Below, piece after piece: positions 1 to 12,274 of a DNA stretch of 64,000 bases. How positions within the stretch are numbered: the stretch's first letter is position 1; the number at the start of each line of letters is the position of its first letter. Below the pieces are notes generated by a model. It saw nothing but the letters and a program-made list of their open reading frames with translations, had not been told where the DNA came from and ran no database searches. The DNA comes from Magnolia sinica. Taxonomy: Eukaryota > Streptophyta > Magnoliopsida > Magnoliales > Magnoliaceae. The DNA is taken from assembly GCF_029962835.1 (NCBI RefSeq), contig NC_080578.1, positions 51,267,001 to 51,331,000 of the forward strand. Reading direction: 5' to 3'. A program made the translations under genes and the position numbers.

Positions 1-1259
1 TTGGAACATTTTGCTTATTTAATAAGAGGTTGCCCTTGGTTGTTGGATAGAGAAAATAGAGAGTGCTTTTGAGTGTTTAATCTTACATCATATACCCCAA
101 GCCTTTTCTCTCATGGAATTTCATCCTTCAATCCACCCTCATCAGTGACATTAAATAGAGTAGATTAGGGAATGAACTTCCACATTCAAGGATCCTGCAG
201 CTACCACCTTAATGGCAAATCATTAAGTTGGGATGCCTCAAATGCATAGATGATTGGAATCGCTCTATCTCCCTTATAGGGAAACATTTAATAGAGCAGG
301 ATTCCATCTTAACCTTAATCCAACCCGTCGCCATGTATTGGTACATCTTTTAAGTTGCGGTTCAAGGAAGCAAAAGATTCTTCATCAACAAAGGAGGAGA
401 TCTTCGACAACGCATTGAATAGGGCTCATCTACTTATTTGTAAGTCATTAGAGTCTAGAGGACCCTTGTGATCATTCCTTCTGTAGGACTGGGTCTAAAG
501 TGTTTCTCACCCCTTGCAAGTCCTCATAGGAGGCCTCCAGCGGGAGTGTACATGAGGGTGCTTTCTGTTAACCCTTGATCTGCGGAGAGCATAAACTGGT
601 TAGAGGTGAACCTGTTTAAAACCTCCAGTTTGAGGTGAACCTGTTGTGAAACCTCTGTTAGGTTCCTTGTGTGGATCCTTGGCTAGTGGGCCTAAAAGTC
701 GGGTGCTCTGTGTTGACGTTTGCTCATGGGAGCATAAACTGTGTCGTGTAGACACATTGTGTCAGCCTGAGTGTATGTTGTACTGGAGGTGAACCTGATT
801 TCAAACCTCGGGTTTGAGGTGAACCTATTGTGAAACCTCCTTTAGTGAGATCCGGTACACTCAAGGGTTGAGTTCGTTTACCGGAAGTGGAGTAGACAAG
901 TAGTCGAACCACTATAAAAATGACTGTGTTTGTGATTGTTATTACCTTCCATTACTTATGTGATTTCCTTAAATACTTTTATACTTGATTATCTCAGATC
1001 ACACCTCACACACACAATCACATCCATCATAAACTGATCTGCATATTGTTTATCTCTCAAATAGTTTTATGATTGGATCCTCTACCAGACTTGGAAGCTA
1101 GTAGAGTTACTCTGTAGTAATCGTGATGCATGCTTACCTTTAGGATTAGAGCGATAGGATTTTAAATTGTCATAAAATACTAAAAAGTCCTATTCACTCC
1201 CCTTTAGGACATATTGGCATATTCCTAGTTCAACTAAAGTGGTCATTACCGCAATTTCA
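1..1259 (+). mobile_element. Copia-0 5' LTR (right part; start not identified)
   Basis: Non-coding DNA lying directly before a Copia-type primer site and gag start, so it is read as the 5' LTR of a plus-strand Ty1/copia element. It ends ...ATTTCA at 1259, like the other Copia LTRs in this window, followed by two bases and the primer site. The left LTR edge may be outside the window or decayed; I could not find a TG start. A segment with GGTGCT...GAGCATAAACTG plus a hairpin pair is present twice (about 546-665 and 703-850), so part of the LTR is tandemly duplicated. No open reading frame here looks real. Confidence 0.6.
603..839 (+). repeat. Four short hairpins in Copia-0 LTR
   Basis: Four inverted repeats of 23-24 bp lie at about 603-625, 632-655, 786-809 and 816-839. 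Each has a GAGGT left arm and ACCTC right arm; the loop contains GAACCT and, in the second and fourth, TTGTGAAA. They come as two pairs because this part of the LTR is duplicated. They lie between the expected promoter and the primer site, so they would be in the 5' leader of the genomic RNA. The role is inferred only from position. Confidence 0.6.
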
Positions 1260-1261
1260 AT

Positions 1262-1276
1262 TAGTATCAGAGCGGG
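1262..1276 (+). other. Primer binding site, Copia-0
   Basis: TAGTATCAGAGCGGG resembles the TGGTATCAGAGC site complementary to the 3' end of initiator methionine tRNA, used for minus-strand DNA synthesis by plant Copia elements. It is two bases after the LTR end and 54 bases before the gag ATG. The second base is altered (TAG for TGG). Confidence 0.75.
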
Positions 1277-1329
1277 TCTTTGTTTAGGGCTTCACCACCT
1301 AGAGAGTGATCTTGACTAAAGTTAGTAAT

Positions 1330-3281
1330 ATGGCTAAAGGAGAGGGCTCATCGGTCACTAGACCTCCAGTATTTGATGGATCAAACTATGCATACTAGAA
1401 GGCTAGAATGCATTAACATCTAAGATCTTTGGATCATGATGTTTGGGACATTGTTAAAAGAGGATAAGTGCCACCAATCGAACAAATAGTACTTGAGAAT
1501 GGCACAGCTATCACCAAACCAAAATCCAAAGAAATGTGGACAACATTTGATAAAGAAAAACAAACATCTGAAGCTAAAGATATGAGTGTTATCTACTGCG
1601 TCGTGTCCCAAGACATTTTCAATCAAATTAGTATGTGTGGGATAGCCAAAGAAGTATGGGATTTGTTGGAAACAACAGATGAAGGAACAAGCACTGTGAA
1701 GAGATCCAAACTGCAACTCCTAACATCACAATTTGAAAGTCTCAGAATGAAAGAGCATGAGACCTTTATGGAGTTTTTCATAAAACTAAACATCACTTGC
1801 AACTCCATGGGTGGATTAGGTGAGAAATTTTTAGTCCCAAAAATCTATAGTAAAACACTAAGGTCATTACCGGAACGGTTCAATCCTAAAGTAACAACCA
1901 TTGAAGATGTAGAAACATAAATGAAATGAAAGTAGAAGAACTAGTAAGTTCCCTACAAACATTTGAACTACACTTCAAACAAACCCCTAATTTCAAAACT
2001 ACTGTCCTCAAAACTTCAAAGAATATAACAAATGAGGACATTGAAAGTGAAAGAGAAAACGAAGATGAAGAAGTGGCTTTGTTGGCTCAACGGTTCAGAA
2101 AATTCTTTTAGAAAAATCATGGCCATCCATTTAAAAGAAGACAGATGAACAACAAACATTTCACAGGTAAATCTGGTAAAAAGTCTAAGGAACCACAATG
2201 TTATACCTGTCAAAAGTTTGGACATCTGTCTACTGAAAGCCTAAATAAAAAAACTAAGGGAAAGGCAATGGCTGTCACATGGGATGATATGGAAGAGTCA
2301 AACTCAGAATCTAGCGACTCATAGAGCGATGGAGACCAGAAATCTTTGAAAATTCTTATGGTCTCCACTACCTCAACCATTCCCACTGAAATCGAGAGTG
2401 TTAAAGAAGCAGAAGCTAATGAATCATTTCCATCGGATAATGAGGAAACTAAGAAGGAAGAAGAAGAACAAGATAAATTACAGGATGCTTGCAATCAACT
2501 TTACATTCATAGCATCAACATCCTTAAAAGGCTTAGAATATCTGAAAACAAAAAGGAATTAGTGTAAAAAGATCTGGATAAAACCTTGGAAAATAATACA
2601 CATCTAATTAATGATTTACAGCAATATCATTCAGATAATGATAGACTATAATGAGTCAACATCTTCCTTAAATCCAAGTCTGAAAAACTAAACAAACAAG
2701 TTGAGCTATTAAAAGATAAAAACATGCTCCTTCAAAATGAAAATCATACACTCCTGTTTGATTTAGAAGAATTCAAAAAACTTGCTAAGATAAACTATAA
2801 ATTTTTCCAAAGTGGTGAGAAATTAGAAAAATTCTTAGGTACGGGAAGACCCGGAAAGGACAAGAGTGGCTTAGGATATGATAAATTCAAAACAAAAACC
2901 AGAAATGCAGCACCAATGACTGAAAAATCTGTTGCTTCAGGAAGTAAAATAAGAGCCACTCATGCTTATCATTTATGTAGTGATTCTGGGCATTATAAGT
3001 TTGAATGCATGTCACCTAGGAGGACTCAACATAATTTTGGTCAAAATCATACTGGTAAATATAGACCGACCAGAGGAACAATACAAAATGTCAGGAGTCC
3101 ACCTAGGAACATGGATAGAAGAAATACACATCTATCACCACTTAGAATGACTAATAGGATGAAGGAGTTATTAAATCAAGTTGCTGAATTAAACAAGAAA
3201 ACAAATAAATGTGGAAACATGATTCAATTACCTAACTTGATTAAAGAAACTACCACAGTTAAAAATCTTGTCACAAAATGA
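1330..3281 (+). pseudogene. Copia-0 gag polyprotein, broken
   Basis: The frame opens at the ATG at 1330 (MAKGEGSSVTRPPVFDG), the usual Copia gag start with the RPPxFDGSNY motif. Stops interrupt it near 1397 and later, and the frame shifts near 1920; after that it stays in one frame to 3281. In order: UBN2-like capsid region (1468-1920, with QLLTSQFESLRMKEHETFMEF), EELVSSLQTFEL (1926-2000), a first zinc knuckle CYTCQKFGHLSTES near 2200 whose last Cys is Ser, an acidic stretch, a coiled-coil-like region (2560-2830), and a second weak knuckle (HLCSDSGHYKFEC, near 2970). A long gag with coiled coil and two knuckles suits SIRE-type elements; the lineage is an inference. Confidence 0.85.
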
Positions 3282-3716
3282 GTAGTAAAAGAAAAGAAAA
3301 ATTGCCTTGTTACTCACTCAAATCATATAATAGGCAATGACACTAAGTGGTATCTAGATAGCAGATCCTCAAGACATGTCACAGGTGACAAATCCCTTCT
3401 TTCAAATTATTCAGATCTTAATGATGGGATAGTCACCTATGGAGACGGAAGCACCGCTAAGGTAATTGGACAGAGAATTATAAAATGAATAAATTTGCTC
3501 AAAAATGAGAATGGCTTTTGCATAAAAGGATTAACACATAATCTTCTGAGCATTTCTCAAATATGTGACAATGAGCATGTGGTAACATTCAACAAGCAGG
3601 AATGCGAAATCCTTAACCTATCAGGAAAATTATTGATGAAGGGTTGTCGCATAAATAACCACTGCTATGTCATTAAAGGCAAAGGAAGAACTGACCCATA
3701 TGCCGAGAAATATTGA
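3282..3716 (+). pseudogene. Copia-0 protease and GAG-pre-integrase, truncated pol
   Basis: Continues the gag frame after a stop at 3279-3281. WYLDSRSSRHVTGDK near 3350-3390 matches the retropepsin motif of Copia elements (usual DSGCSRHM), with Gly and Cys replaced, so the active site is damaged. From 3495 a GAG-pre-integrase segment follows (GLTHNLLSISQICDNEHVVTF). The frame ends at 3716 and I find no integrase, RT or RNase H after it on this strand. The element therefore lacks most of pol. Confidence 0.8.
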
Positions 3717-4087
3717 GAATGAAAAAATGAGTCCAGGTCAAGCATCTAGATTTGGATAGTTGTTAAAAGATACAATTTGCTGAGCTCTTAATGATATATC
3801 TGAGGTCTCTCACCTCAATCTTTTGTATATAAACCTCTAGATGTTTATAATTTTGGATTGTACAATACTTGTACTAATTTTTGTTGTGTATACTGTTTGA
3901 TATATTGATATATTATATTATACATGAAAGTTTGTCGAAATGCAGAACAATGAAAAATATTCACCCTCGATATGACTGTCGATAAATCATGTTGACTATC
4001 GATTAAATCGACCAAGGATAGATATCATTAATGCCTCTTTGGAATGGGAAAAGTCACATGATTGAAAGTGTCATTGAAGACATACTC
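3717..4087 (+). other. Copia-0 3' tail, possible start of 3' LTR
   Basis: AT-rich non-coding DNA. TTTGTCGAAATG near 3931 resembles the TTTGTCAAATTT start of the other Copia LTRs in the window, and the next 90 bases hold several TCGAC/ATCGAT words like the U3 word clusters of those LTRs. This could be the first 155 bases of a 3' LTR, cut at 4088 by the fold-back repeat. The similarity is short, so this is a weak call. Confidence 0.35.
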
Positions 4088-5501
4088 TGTAATGCCTCGA
4101 ATTTCAGGGGTCAAGCAAAGCTCAACTCCCGAGATCCAATGCATCACTTATGCAACATAGATAATGATATTTAAATGTTATTCATATTAGTGCATTTAAC
4201 ATGAGTGGGATTATACTAAAACAACATATCAAACTCCAGAGATAATGTAATTTAGCAAGTGAAAGACTGAAATATATGTATTGAGATAAGTAAGCAGTTA
4301 TCTGCCTCTAGAGTATGATAATGTAACAGGGTTAAATACATACATGTTTTGTTTCAAAATATACAAAATGTCAAAATGTAAAGTGTTCGGCTAAATCATA
4401 TATCCCTGTGATCCCGTCGAAGCAGCACGAGGTGTACATAGACCCGCCTGAGAGCTAAACGTAGGAGAATTCCTCCTCCTTGTCCGTGAAGTCCATCTCA
4501 GCTGCATAGACTCCGTCATTACGTGAATCTACAACAGATTCTGGTTGGTGTTTTAAAACACCATCCCAGGTGAGAATGAGTAGCTAATTCAGTGGAACTA
4601 TAAAGCAAAGGTTAACATGTTATCAATTTAGTCAAGCAGTAATGATAAAGCAATACATCAAACAATCCTAGCTACTCTTATTAATGCAGGGATGATATGC
4701 GGAAATGATGCATGCCTTCGCCTGCACTCCCTCAGTGACTTCATCTCACGGCCGCGCATGGTAAATTCCCTAAACGTGCGCTTCCTCAGCAAAGCACATG
4801 GTCGTGTTAGCCAAGTAGTTAATTAGGCTTATTCGTATAGCAAATTCGGGAAGCCAAGGTACCTCTCTTTCTATCATTAACCCAACGTAGGCCGACAGCT
4901 CGAATACAGTGTCCCATACACCACCATATTCAGCTCATGAGTTTGGGTTGCTCACTGGACACTACGGGGAGCTCGTCACCCTAGCATAGGCCGACAGTTC
5001 AAACACGATATTCCATACACCACCATGCCCGACTCATGAATGTGATTGTAATGGACCTTTGACTTAGTGGTTATTGAATGGTGGTTTAAATTGACCATTG
5101 ATGTGGGCCTACCATTCAGGGTTGTTGTGTCCAATGGTTTTCAAGGATGGTCTTTTATCGCATGGTTTAATACTCGCCCTATGTGGCTTTTTTTGATATT
5201 AGCCCTATGTGGCTTTGTTTGGATATTTTCCTATATGGGTCCGATGTTTTATACTGTGCAACTATGCGATGGTAAGCCCTATATATTGTAATATGATTGC
5301 CTACTAGTCGACGGGGTTCCATTAAACATCCCAAGATGGTAGCCTCATGGGCCGGGGATGGTGGCTATGAGACACTATGCCCGAGCTGTCGGCCTACGCT
5401 GAGTTCTGAGCTCCCTGTAATGACCTTTGAGTTTATTAAACTTGCTAGTTGTAAATGGACTAATAATGACTTGGGTAATCATGCATACATGTCATATCAT
5501 C

Positions 5502-5639
5502 GATGACTTGGATCATTATGCCCATGCGATTAGGTTGAGTATTACGCTAATGACCAGTCATTCGATTTATTATGATGACTTGGATCATCATGCCCATGCG
5601 AGTACGTTGAGTGCTGCGCTGTTGACCAGTCATATTGAT
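5502..5639 (+). repeat. 72-bp tandem duplication in right arm
   Basis: Two units start GATGACTTGGATCAT at 5502 and 5574; both continue CATGCCCATGCGA and TGACCAGTCAT. The second unit is a few bases shorter at its end. Only one such block is visible in the related solo LTR near 47800-47950. Confidence 0.75.
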
Positions 5640-5745
5640 GGGTAACGAGCCCAATGTCTATCTAGATGCTTTACATGGGACAATGATTTCATGGGTGACG
5701 AGCCCAGTGTCTGTCTGGATGTTTTACCCGGGACAATGATTGCAT
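5640..5745 (+). repeat. 53-bp tandem duplication in right arm
   Basis: Two adjacent units start GGGTAACGAGCCCA (5640) and GGGTGACGAGCCCA (5693) and share GTCT.TCT.GATG.TTTAC and GGGACAATGATT. It directly follows the 72-bp duplication. Confidence 0.75.
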
Positions 5746-6287
5746 TCATACATCCATGCATATAATAAGACTGCATTTACTCTGTTTTGGTTGTCTGAAT
5801 GTTTTATACTATTTCTTAACTAATGTGGTGGTGTCTAATCTTGAGGGAAATTCACACTGAGTTGGCCACTCATCCATCAAATATATAACCATACAGGTAG
5901 CACAGGTGGCGCAGGTGACATTCATGTTTATATTGGTGAGGAGCAGACTATAATTGACAAGGATGCATGATTGTAATTGCTAAGGGTTGTTACAGGATTT
6001 CACATCCCAAGATTGTCATAATTTACTTTATTTCACGTGTAATATTATTTCATTTTGTAATTGTAAGAATGTGGGCATTAGTTTGTATAAGTCATTATGG
6101 GCAACTCTTGAATATTTCAAGTGTAACTGAAATTTTCCTTCATGATGATTTGTCCATCCTACGCTCATCTGTTAACTCTGATAAAAGAAAAATATTATAT
6201 ATTAAATTTAATCATCCTTTAAGGTTAACACTCGGCTTTTTAGGAAACGAGTCGTATACTCAGGTCTTGAAAAGTCGGGGCATTACA

Positions 6288-6609
6288 CTATGCCTAGGCA
6301 TGGCATCACCACATAGGAAAACGTGCGTAGCCATGGTGGGTCCACCAATCACACATCAATGGTCCATATCGAGCGTGGCCCATAACTTGTGATGTACACG
6401 TCGAATTCATGCAAAGGATGCGGCATTGGAACCGCGGCATCGATGTGGACATAATGGCATAGGTTTCGTGTCGATCTAAGTTGGGTCGACGTGACTGAAC
6501 TTGAGGATGACCACAAATATTATCCATAGGTCACAAGTTGTCGGGATTCGACCGGTAGGACCACGGGACCTAAAGGAATGGGGTGCACACTTGGGTTAGG
6601 GTCTTACAG
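6288..6609 (+). mobile_element. 3' end fragment of gypsy LTR family A
   Basis: Matches the last 300 bases of the solo LTR at 10061-16164: both have GGTGGG/GGCCACA, ACTTGTGATGT or ACTTATGATCT, GTCGACGTGACTG/GTCTACGTGACCG, GATGACCACAAA, GGTCACAAGT or GGTCACGAGT, and end GGTCTTACA (6609) or GGTCTCACA (16164). Only the LTR end is present, so it is a truncated copy in the same orientation. Confidence 0.6.
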
Positions 6610-7109
6610 CCCTTAAGTATAGCCTTCCTCTTAGACCGATGCTCCATGTAGAGTTTGCAAAAGAGAATATTAAAAAAATATAGATGGGTTTAGCTTAGAT
6701 CAAAATTTTGCACAAAAACCCTCTATAGAAAAGATGTAAGTCTCAAATCAACCACAAAATGAAGATTAACTAGTAAGGAGGAACCCAAATCTAGAAAGAA
6801 ATTGAAAATAAACCACTTACAATGACAAAATGGAGATGGGTTCGACGAGCGGAGCCACGGTTAGTCGAGGAAGAAGAGCAAAATGAAGAAGAAAAAGTGA
6901 TTTTCCCTCTTTTAAGAAGCACACCCGTGCACTTCGACGGGTCAAGTATGGTAGTCGATCCGTGAAAGGTTGACTAGTCGAGGACGTGCTCGACCGATCA
7001 TGCAGTTAGAAAATTTCATATTTTTTTTAAAAAAATGAAATTTATATGCTTTGCATTTTTTTTAAATTATAAACATACAAATAAAAAATGCATAAACAAC
7101 ATGATTTAA
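6610..7109. other. Unassigned stretch between LTR fragment and Copia-1 pol
   Basis: No gene seen. The minus strand 3' LTR of Copia-1 would be expected here, yet the TTTGACA edge is absent. Around 6925-7000 there are GACTAGTCGAGG and GCTCGACCGATC words followed by GAAAATTTCAT and a T/A-rich run, resembling 19290-19350 in the Copia-1 5' LTR, so a decayed 3' LTR piece is possible. The rest (6620-6900) matches nothing I recognise in the window. Confidence 0.4.
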
Positions 7110-8640
7110 TTAATTAAAAGTACACAGCATAATATCATGTTTTAATTTGGAATATTTATTCCTATCAAGCAGTTTAATCATAATGTCCGTAAGCTGCTTT
7201 TCTATCTGAATGTATTCTAATGAAATGCTCTTGTCCTTAATTAATTCTTGAATGTAATGAGATTGAATGTTGATATGTTTCGTACAAGAATGTTGAATAG
7301 GATTTTTTAAAATATTTATAGCGCTTGAGTTATCACAATATAGTATCATTGTATCTTACGTAATCCCAGAATTAGCTAACATCCTTTTCATCCAGATCAA
7401 CTGGGTGCTAGCATTGCCAGCTATAATATATTCAGCTTCAACAGTTGAGAGTGATACAAAATTTTGTTTCTTGCTGAGATAGGAAACTAAACAATTCCCT
7501 ATGTAAAAACATCCACCACTGGTAGATTTTCTATCGTTGATGTTTCATGCGCAGTCTACATTGGTATATCCGGCAAGTTGAACATTTGTATCATGCGGAT
7601 ACCATAGACTGAAATTAACTATACTTGTGACATATCGAATTATCCGTTTAACAATGATTAGATAAGATTCCTTAGGTTCAGACTGATATCTAGCACATAT
7701 TCCAACGCTAAAAGCAATATCAGGTCAACTAGCAGTTAAGTATAGAAGACTACCAATCATGCTTCAATATAAATGAGAGAGTCTATACTTTTACCTATTT
7801 CATCTTTAGAAAGTTTGAGAGTTGTACTCATAGAAGTATCAAACCTTTTTCCCATTCTCAAACCCAAACTTCTTTATAAGATTCAAAGCATATTTAATTT
7901 GAGAGATGAAAATATCATCTTCCTGTTGTTTTACTTGTAATATAATGAAGTAATTTAATTCTCTAACCATACTCATTTCAAACTTGGATTTCATCATATC
8001 TGCAAACTCAATAGACAAGTTAGAGCATGTAGATCCGTAAATAATATCATCAACGTAGATCTGTACAATCAATATATGTTCATTATATCTTTTGACAAAT
8101 AACATTTTATCAACTCTTCCCATAATAAAGTTGTGACTAAGTAAAAATTTGGTCAACTTTTCATACCATGCCCTGGGAGCTTGTTTTAGACCATAAAATG
8201 CCTTTTTAGGACGATATACATGATCTGAAAGTTTACGGTCCTTGAAACCCTTAGGTTATTCAACATACACTTCTTCATGTAAATCACCATTTAGAAATGC
8301 ACTTTTAACATCCATTTAATATGTCTTGAATTTCTTATAGGAGGGAATTGAAATGAATAATCTAATGGATTCAAGGCGTGTAACTGGTGTAAAGGTTTCA
8401 TCGTAAGCAATTTCTTCTATCTGAATGTAGCCTTGTATAACTAGTCGTGCCTTGTTTCTAATGATATTTCCCATTTCATTAGATTTATTCTTAAAAATCC
8501 ATTTGATTCCAATTATATTTTTATCATATGGTCTGGGAACCAAATACCAAACATCATTTTTGATTAATTGATTTAACTCTTCTTGCATAGCCAATATCTA
8601 ATTTTGATCGACAAGTATTTCTTTTACATTTGTCGGTTCA
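7110..8640 (-). pseudogene. Copia-1 reverse transcriptase and RNase H
   Basis: RT begins near 8594 (MAMQEELNQLIKNDVW, then KNKARLVIQGY and YDETFTPVTRLESIR). It continues through GLKQAPRAWYEKL (about 8170) to the catalytic YVDDIIYGST near 8065-8030, and TASPDIAFSVGI-like sequence near 7720. RNase H follows, with NDRKSTSGGCFY-type and STVEAEYI motifs at 7550-7430, and ends with CDNSSAINILKNPIQHSCTK (7337-7280) and stop at 7110. Several stops and shifts (for example near 8317, 8230 and 7838) separate the pieces. It copies genomic RNA into DNA in intact relatives; here it is dead. Confidence 0.9.
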
Positions 8641-10060
8641 ATTTAGAAAGTGAAGCAGACACAATTACAGATATTTTCTAACTATTTTCTTGTCGAAACA
8701 CCAGTACGAGGGTTACCTAATATCTGATAAGTCGGATGGTCTTTGACTGATCTTAAATCGGAATTATCAGATCTATATGAAGAATCAGGTTTGTTGATAA
8801 TGTTGACTTCATCATCATCTTGACTTGGTATGGGTGTGATTAGGGGATCGTCAATTATAATGCTAATAGATTCCTGAATCACTCCCATTCTTTTGTTAAG
8901 AACACGATATGCTCGACTATTCATAGCATAACCTAAGAATATTCCCTCATAACTCCTAGCTTCAAACTTTCACAAAATTTCCCGGTCACATAAAATGAAA
9001 CATTTACTTTTCAAAATTCGAAAGTATTTGACTATTGGCTTCTTATTAAACCATAAATCATAGGCTGTTTTATCTTGCTTTTCTAACATACACATAATTT
9101 ATAATATAGTAAGCAGTATTAACAGCTTCAACCCAAAAGTCTTTCAGTAAGTTCATGCTATTTAGCATTACATTGGCCATTTCTTGTAACACTATTCTTT
9201 CTTTCAACAACCCCATTCTGTTGAAGTGTTCTAGGAGCAGAGAATTATGTGATATACCATGGTCTATACAATACTTCTCAAAACTGATATTTTAAAACTC
9301 AGTATTAGGATCACTTGTGATCTTGATCACATGTACTTTTTTTCAGTCTGAATTCGTTTCAAAATTCTTTTGACTTCGTCGAGAGTCTCTAATTTCTCTC
9401 TCAAGAAAGCTACCGATGTATATCCGCTAAAATCATCAACAACAACTAGAAAATACTTATTTTCACCTCTACTCTCTATTCTCATTGGTCCAACCAAATC
9501 CATATGGAGCAGTTCAAAAGGTTTGATTGTGGTTAAGGAGTTTACTTTCCTCTGACTACTCTTGGTTTGCTTGCCAATTTGACATGCGCCACTGATCTTT
9601 TCTATCTTTTTTAATTTGGGTAACCCAGGAATATGATCTCTTTTGCTCAAATTATAAAGATTTTTGAAGTTAACATGTCCAAGACTTTATGCTATAGTTC
9701 TATTTCGCTTGTTTGGACCATGTAACATGAAAAGTTAGAAGAGCATGAGTCATTAATAACGTAGTAATTCTCAGAAGTCCTACGACCATTTAATACCACA
9801 CATATCTTTTCATTTGAAATCTCACATCTATAATTTGTAAATTTTACACTGTGTTTGTTATCACAGATTTGAGAAATACTTAGTAGTTTATGTTTAAGAC
9901 CTTCAACATACAAAACATTGTTAAATAAAGGAAGATTAGAGAGTTGAACAGTTCCCTGGCTATAATTCTGTAGTTGCTTTCATCACCAAAAGTAACTGAT
10001 CCATCATTTACTTCCTTGAAGTTGGTGAATTTTTTTTGTCACCTATCATGTCTTGAACAT
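8641..10060 (-). pseudogene. Copia-1 integrase and pre-integrase region
   Basis: From right to left: protease tail (TNFKEVNDGSVTFGDES, 10030-9970), GAG-pre-integrase 9913-9692 (GLKHKLLSISQICDN), then the integrase segment 9650-9327 with HIPGLPKLKKIEKISGAC and the catalytic-core start FELLHMDLVGPM plus VVVDDFSGYT. After a frameshift, NRMGLLKERIVLQEMANVML (near 9230-9170) covers the third acidic residue region and EAVNTAYYIIN follows. 8924-8682 is the linker before RT (NSRAYRVLNKRMGVIQESI). The core's second Asp region is not clear. Broken by stops. Confidence 0.85.
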
Positions 10061-12274
10061 TGTCACGCCCCAGACTCGGTAACCGGACTCACAAGGAACT
10101 CGATGGCCGATTCTGGCCGCAACAGCCTCCGTAGTACCCCATTCTCGGCTCCTGAGGCCGGTTCCGATCCTGGGATCCTACAAGGAGGATTTCCATAACA
10201 GTATAATCATTCTAATACAAGTATACCTAAGATCACAATAAGTATATCTAAGAATAACAAATGCACACGTCACAAAATCCACTATGAATTTGAACTTTTA
10301 CAAGCTTACAAAAGGCCCAAAAGGACATACATAGGATAATAGAAGAAAGAAGGGAAGTCTTCTACACTGGATCCTCATGCTCAGCTCTAATCCAAACTCT
10401 GCCACTGCGACAGCTGCTAAGGATTTCCTGCACGCATCAATCGTGCATAAGCTTATAGTAGCTTAGAAGGTGGTGTAAGTGTGTGATAATAGTGCACAGA
10501 AGAATAATAGGAGATATAGGAAGGAAACATGATCAAGGCCAACACCACCAACCTTACCAAGGCTGTCAAGAACACAAGAAGCTATATTAAGGTAGTGCAA
10601 TAATGCAGGAAGTCATACCAAGGCTATATGATGCAATGAGTACTGTAATGCAATGGGTACTAGGCGCCATGCCAAGGCAATGCAATATGAGACTTATACA
10701 ACTGATGTAATGCAATGCAAAGTACATTTCCATCATAAGGAAATCACCGGGGTCCATTACATTACTGGATGACTGCTGCTCTACAGACCTCACACAGTCA
10801 AATGAGCATAAGAGACCTCATTACCTTGTCTACGGACAGTCAATCACCAGCAAGACCTGAAGGTAGCGAACCCATTCACGAGCTGGTCAGACTCATCCTA
10901 GCAATGCCTCCTTAGATCAGGCGAGTAAGGCCACACCCCTATCCAACCGACTACACGTTAGTGGGAGTCGCGACTTAACGGTATAAGGCCCTCGTGTGCT
11001 CATATATTCCACTCGGTTACGGCATTGGAGCAAATCCTTGGTACCATGGAAGTTTTAAAAATCTCACCCATGGGCATCCTATGCACCCGGTAGCTCAAGT
11101 AACATTTTCAGTGTCCAAACATGGTCATCCACGATGTATCTATGGAGGCTACAACCTTGATGAAGTAAGGGCGATAATGCTCACATGTTATGCAATGCCA
11201 GATGCATGAATCACACAATCAACTATACATCAATTCCAAGTATCCAACGTGCTCAAGAGGGAGTACTACGTCCCTCAAAGAAGGTAACATGCAATGCCCA
11301 ATGACACAATATGACCACACACACATAGTGTTAACCAAGCATACAATGATGTACATGGCTATGAGGATGAATTTAATCATAATATATGGCGATATACAAT
11401 GTATATTACATTCCTCCTATCCAAGAAGGAACTAAGACTAGGTACTTAGACAACATCCTTAAGGAACCCAACTTCTAGTAGAGGCCCATTTACCTGGGGT
11501 AGCCCACGAGACTAAGTATACAAGCTACGGGTCTAAGTAATGTAGAAATGAGCCTAGCAAGAGTCTAAGATGAGTGTATAACTCTTAAATACAACTGGGC
11601 CTAGAGGGGTCCATAATGAGGACATTTAACCACCATTCCCCAAAAAGGCATATCAACTATGAATTATATGGATAGAAGGCCCTAGGCTTACATTTAAGAT
11701 AAAGGTAACCATATACATATATTCCTCATAATAAGTTATAAAAATATAAAATACCACTTTTTTTTAAAAAAAAAATATGGGTCCCAAGAGGGGAATTAAG
11801 GCCCAAGGCTCAATTCTCAATGGCTATAAAATCCATGCATTAAGTTAGACTTAGTGGGCAGCCCGCGTACACAATGTACGTCCCAAAAAATAAGTTTAAG
11901 TTTAGATGAAATGCGCCCAGCTACATCAGCCCAATAACTAGCAATTTAAGTGGGCAACCAAGGGCCCAATACTATCCTTATCATAGCCCACGAGTCCATC
12001 AAGATGGTGGAAGCCGGCCCAATATATGATTGGGCCAAGCTGGGACGTCCCAACCCACGCTGGGCCCATGGGATGCCCCAAAAATCTGATATAAGATGGG
12101 GTCTTCATATTATTACTAAAGGTGACCCAAAAGAATGCACTGATTAAGCCTAAGATTATAAGAAAACATAAGCATGTAATATGTACACAAGTTGTCAATA
12201 TGGTGGGCCCCACAGTCAAATAAAGTTTTGACCATAAAACTGTACATATAAGGCCCTTTGATAAACTGTTAGCC

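Larger units (their letters stand above)
4088..6287. repeat. Fold-back of two inverted gypsy LTR tails
   Basis: Both ends carry TGTAATGCC in opposite orientation (TGTAATGCCTCG at 4088; CGGGGCATTACA ending 6287). The left arm (about 4088-5060) is the reverse complement of the last 1.1 kb of the solo LTR at 45499-48591: shared blocks include GCCGACAG...GTGTCCCATACACC and the GATAACATGTTAACCT segment. The right arm (about 5330-6287) runs forward and matches the same family from the ...CTGTCGGCCTACG... block onward, then diverges. About 270 bases separate the arms. The 5-bp flanks (TACTC, CTATG) do not match, so this is not one clean insertion. Confidence 0.65.

Noticed and set aside
603-839. CRISPR-like array (short repeats in Copia-0 LTR)
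   Set aside because: Only four dyads, paired by a segment duplication, no spacers of constant length, plant context.
4088-6287. DNA transposon with terminal inverted repeats
   Set aside because: The inverted ends are the TGTAATG/CATTACA termini of gypsy-type LTRs and the arms match a solo LTR with a 5-bp duplication elsewhere; no transposase.
5067-6392. Frames of 61-141 codons in and beside the fold-back repeat
   Set aside because: They lie in LTR-derived repeat sequence, are not conserved in the matching solo LTR and have no domain.
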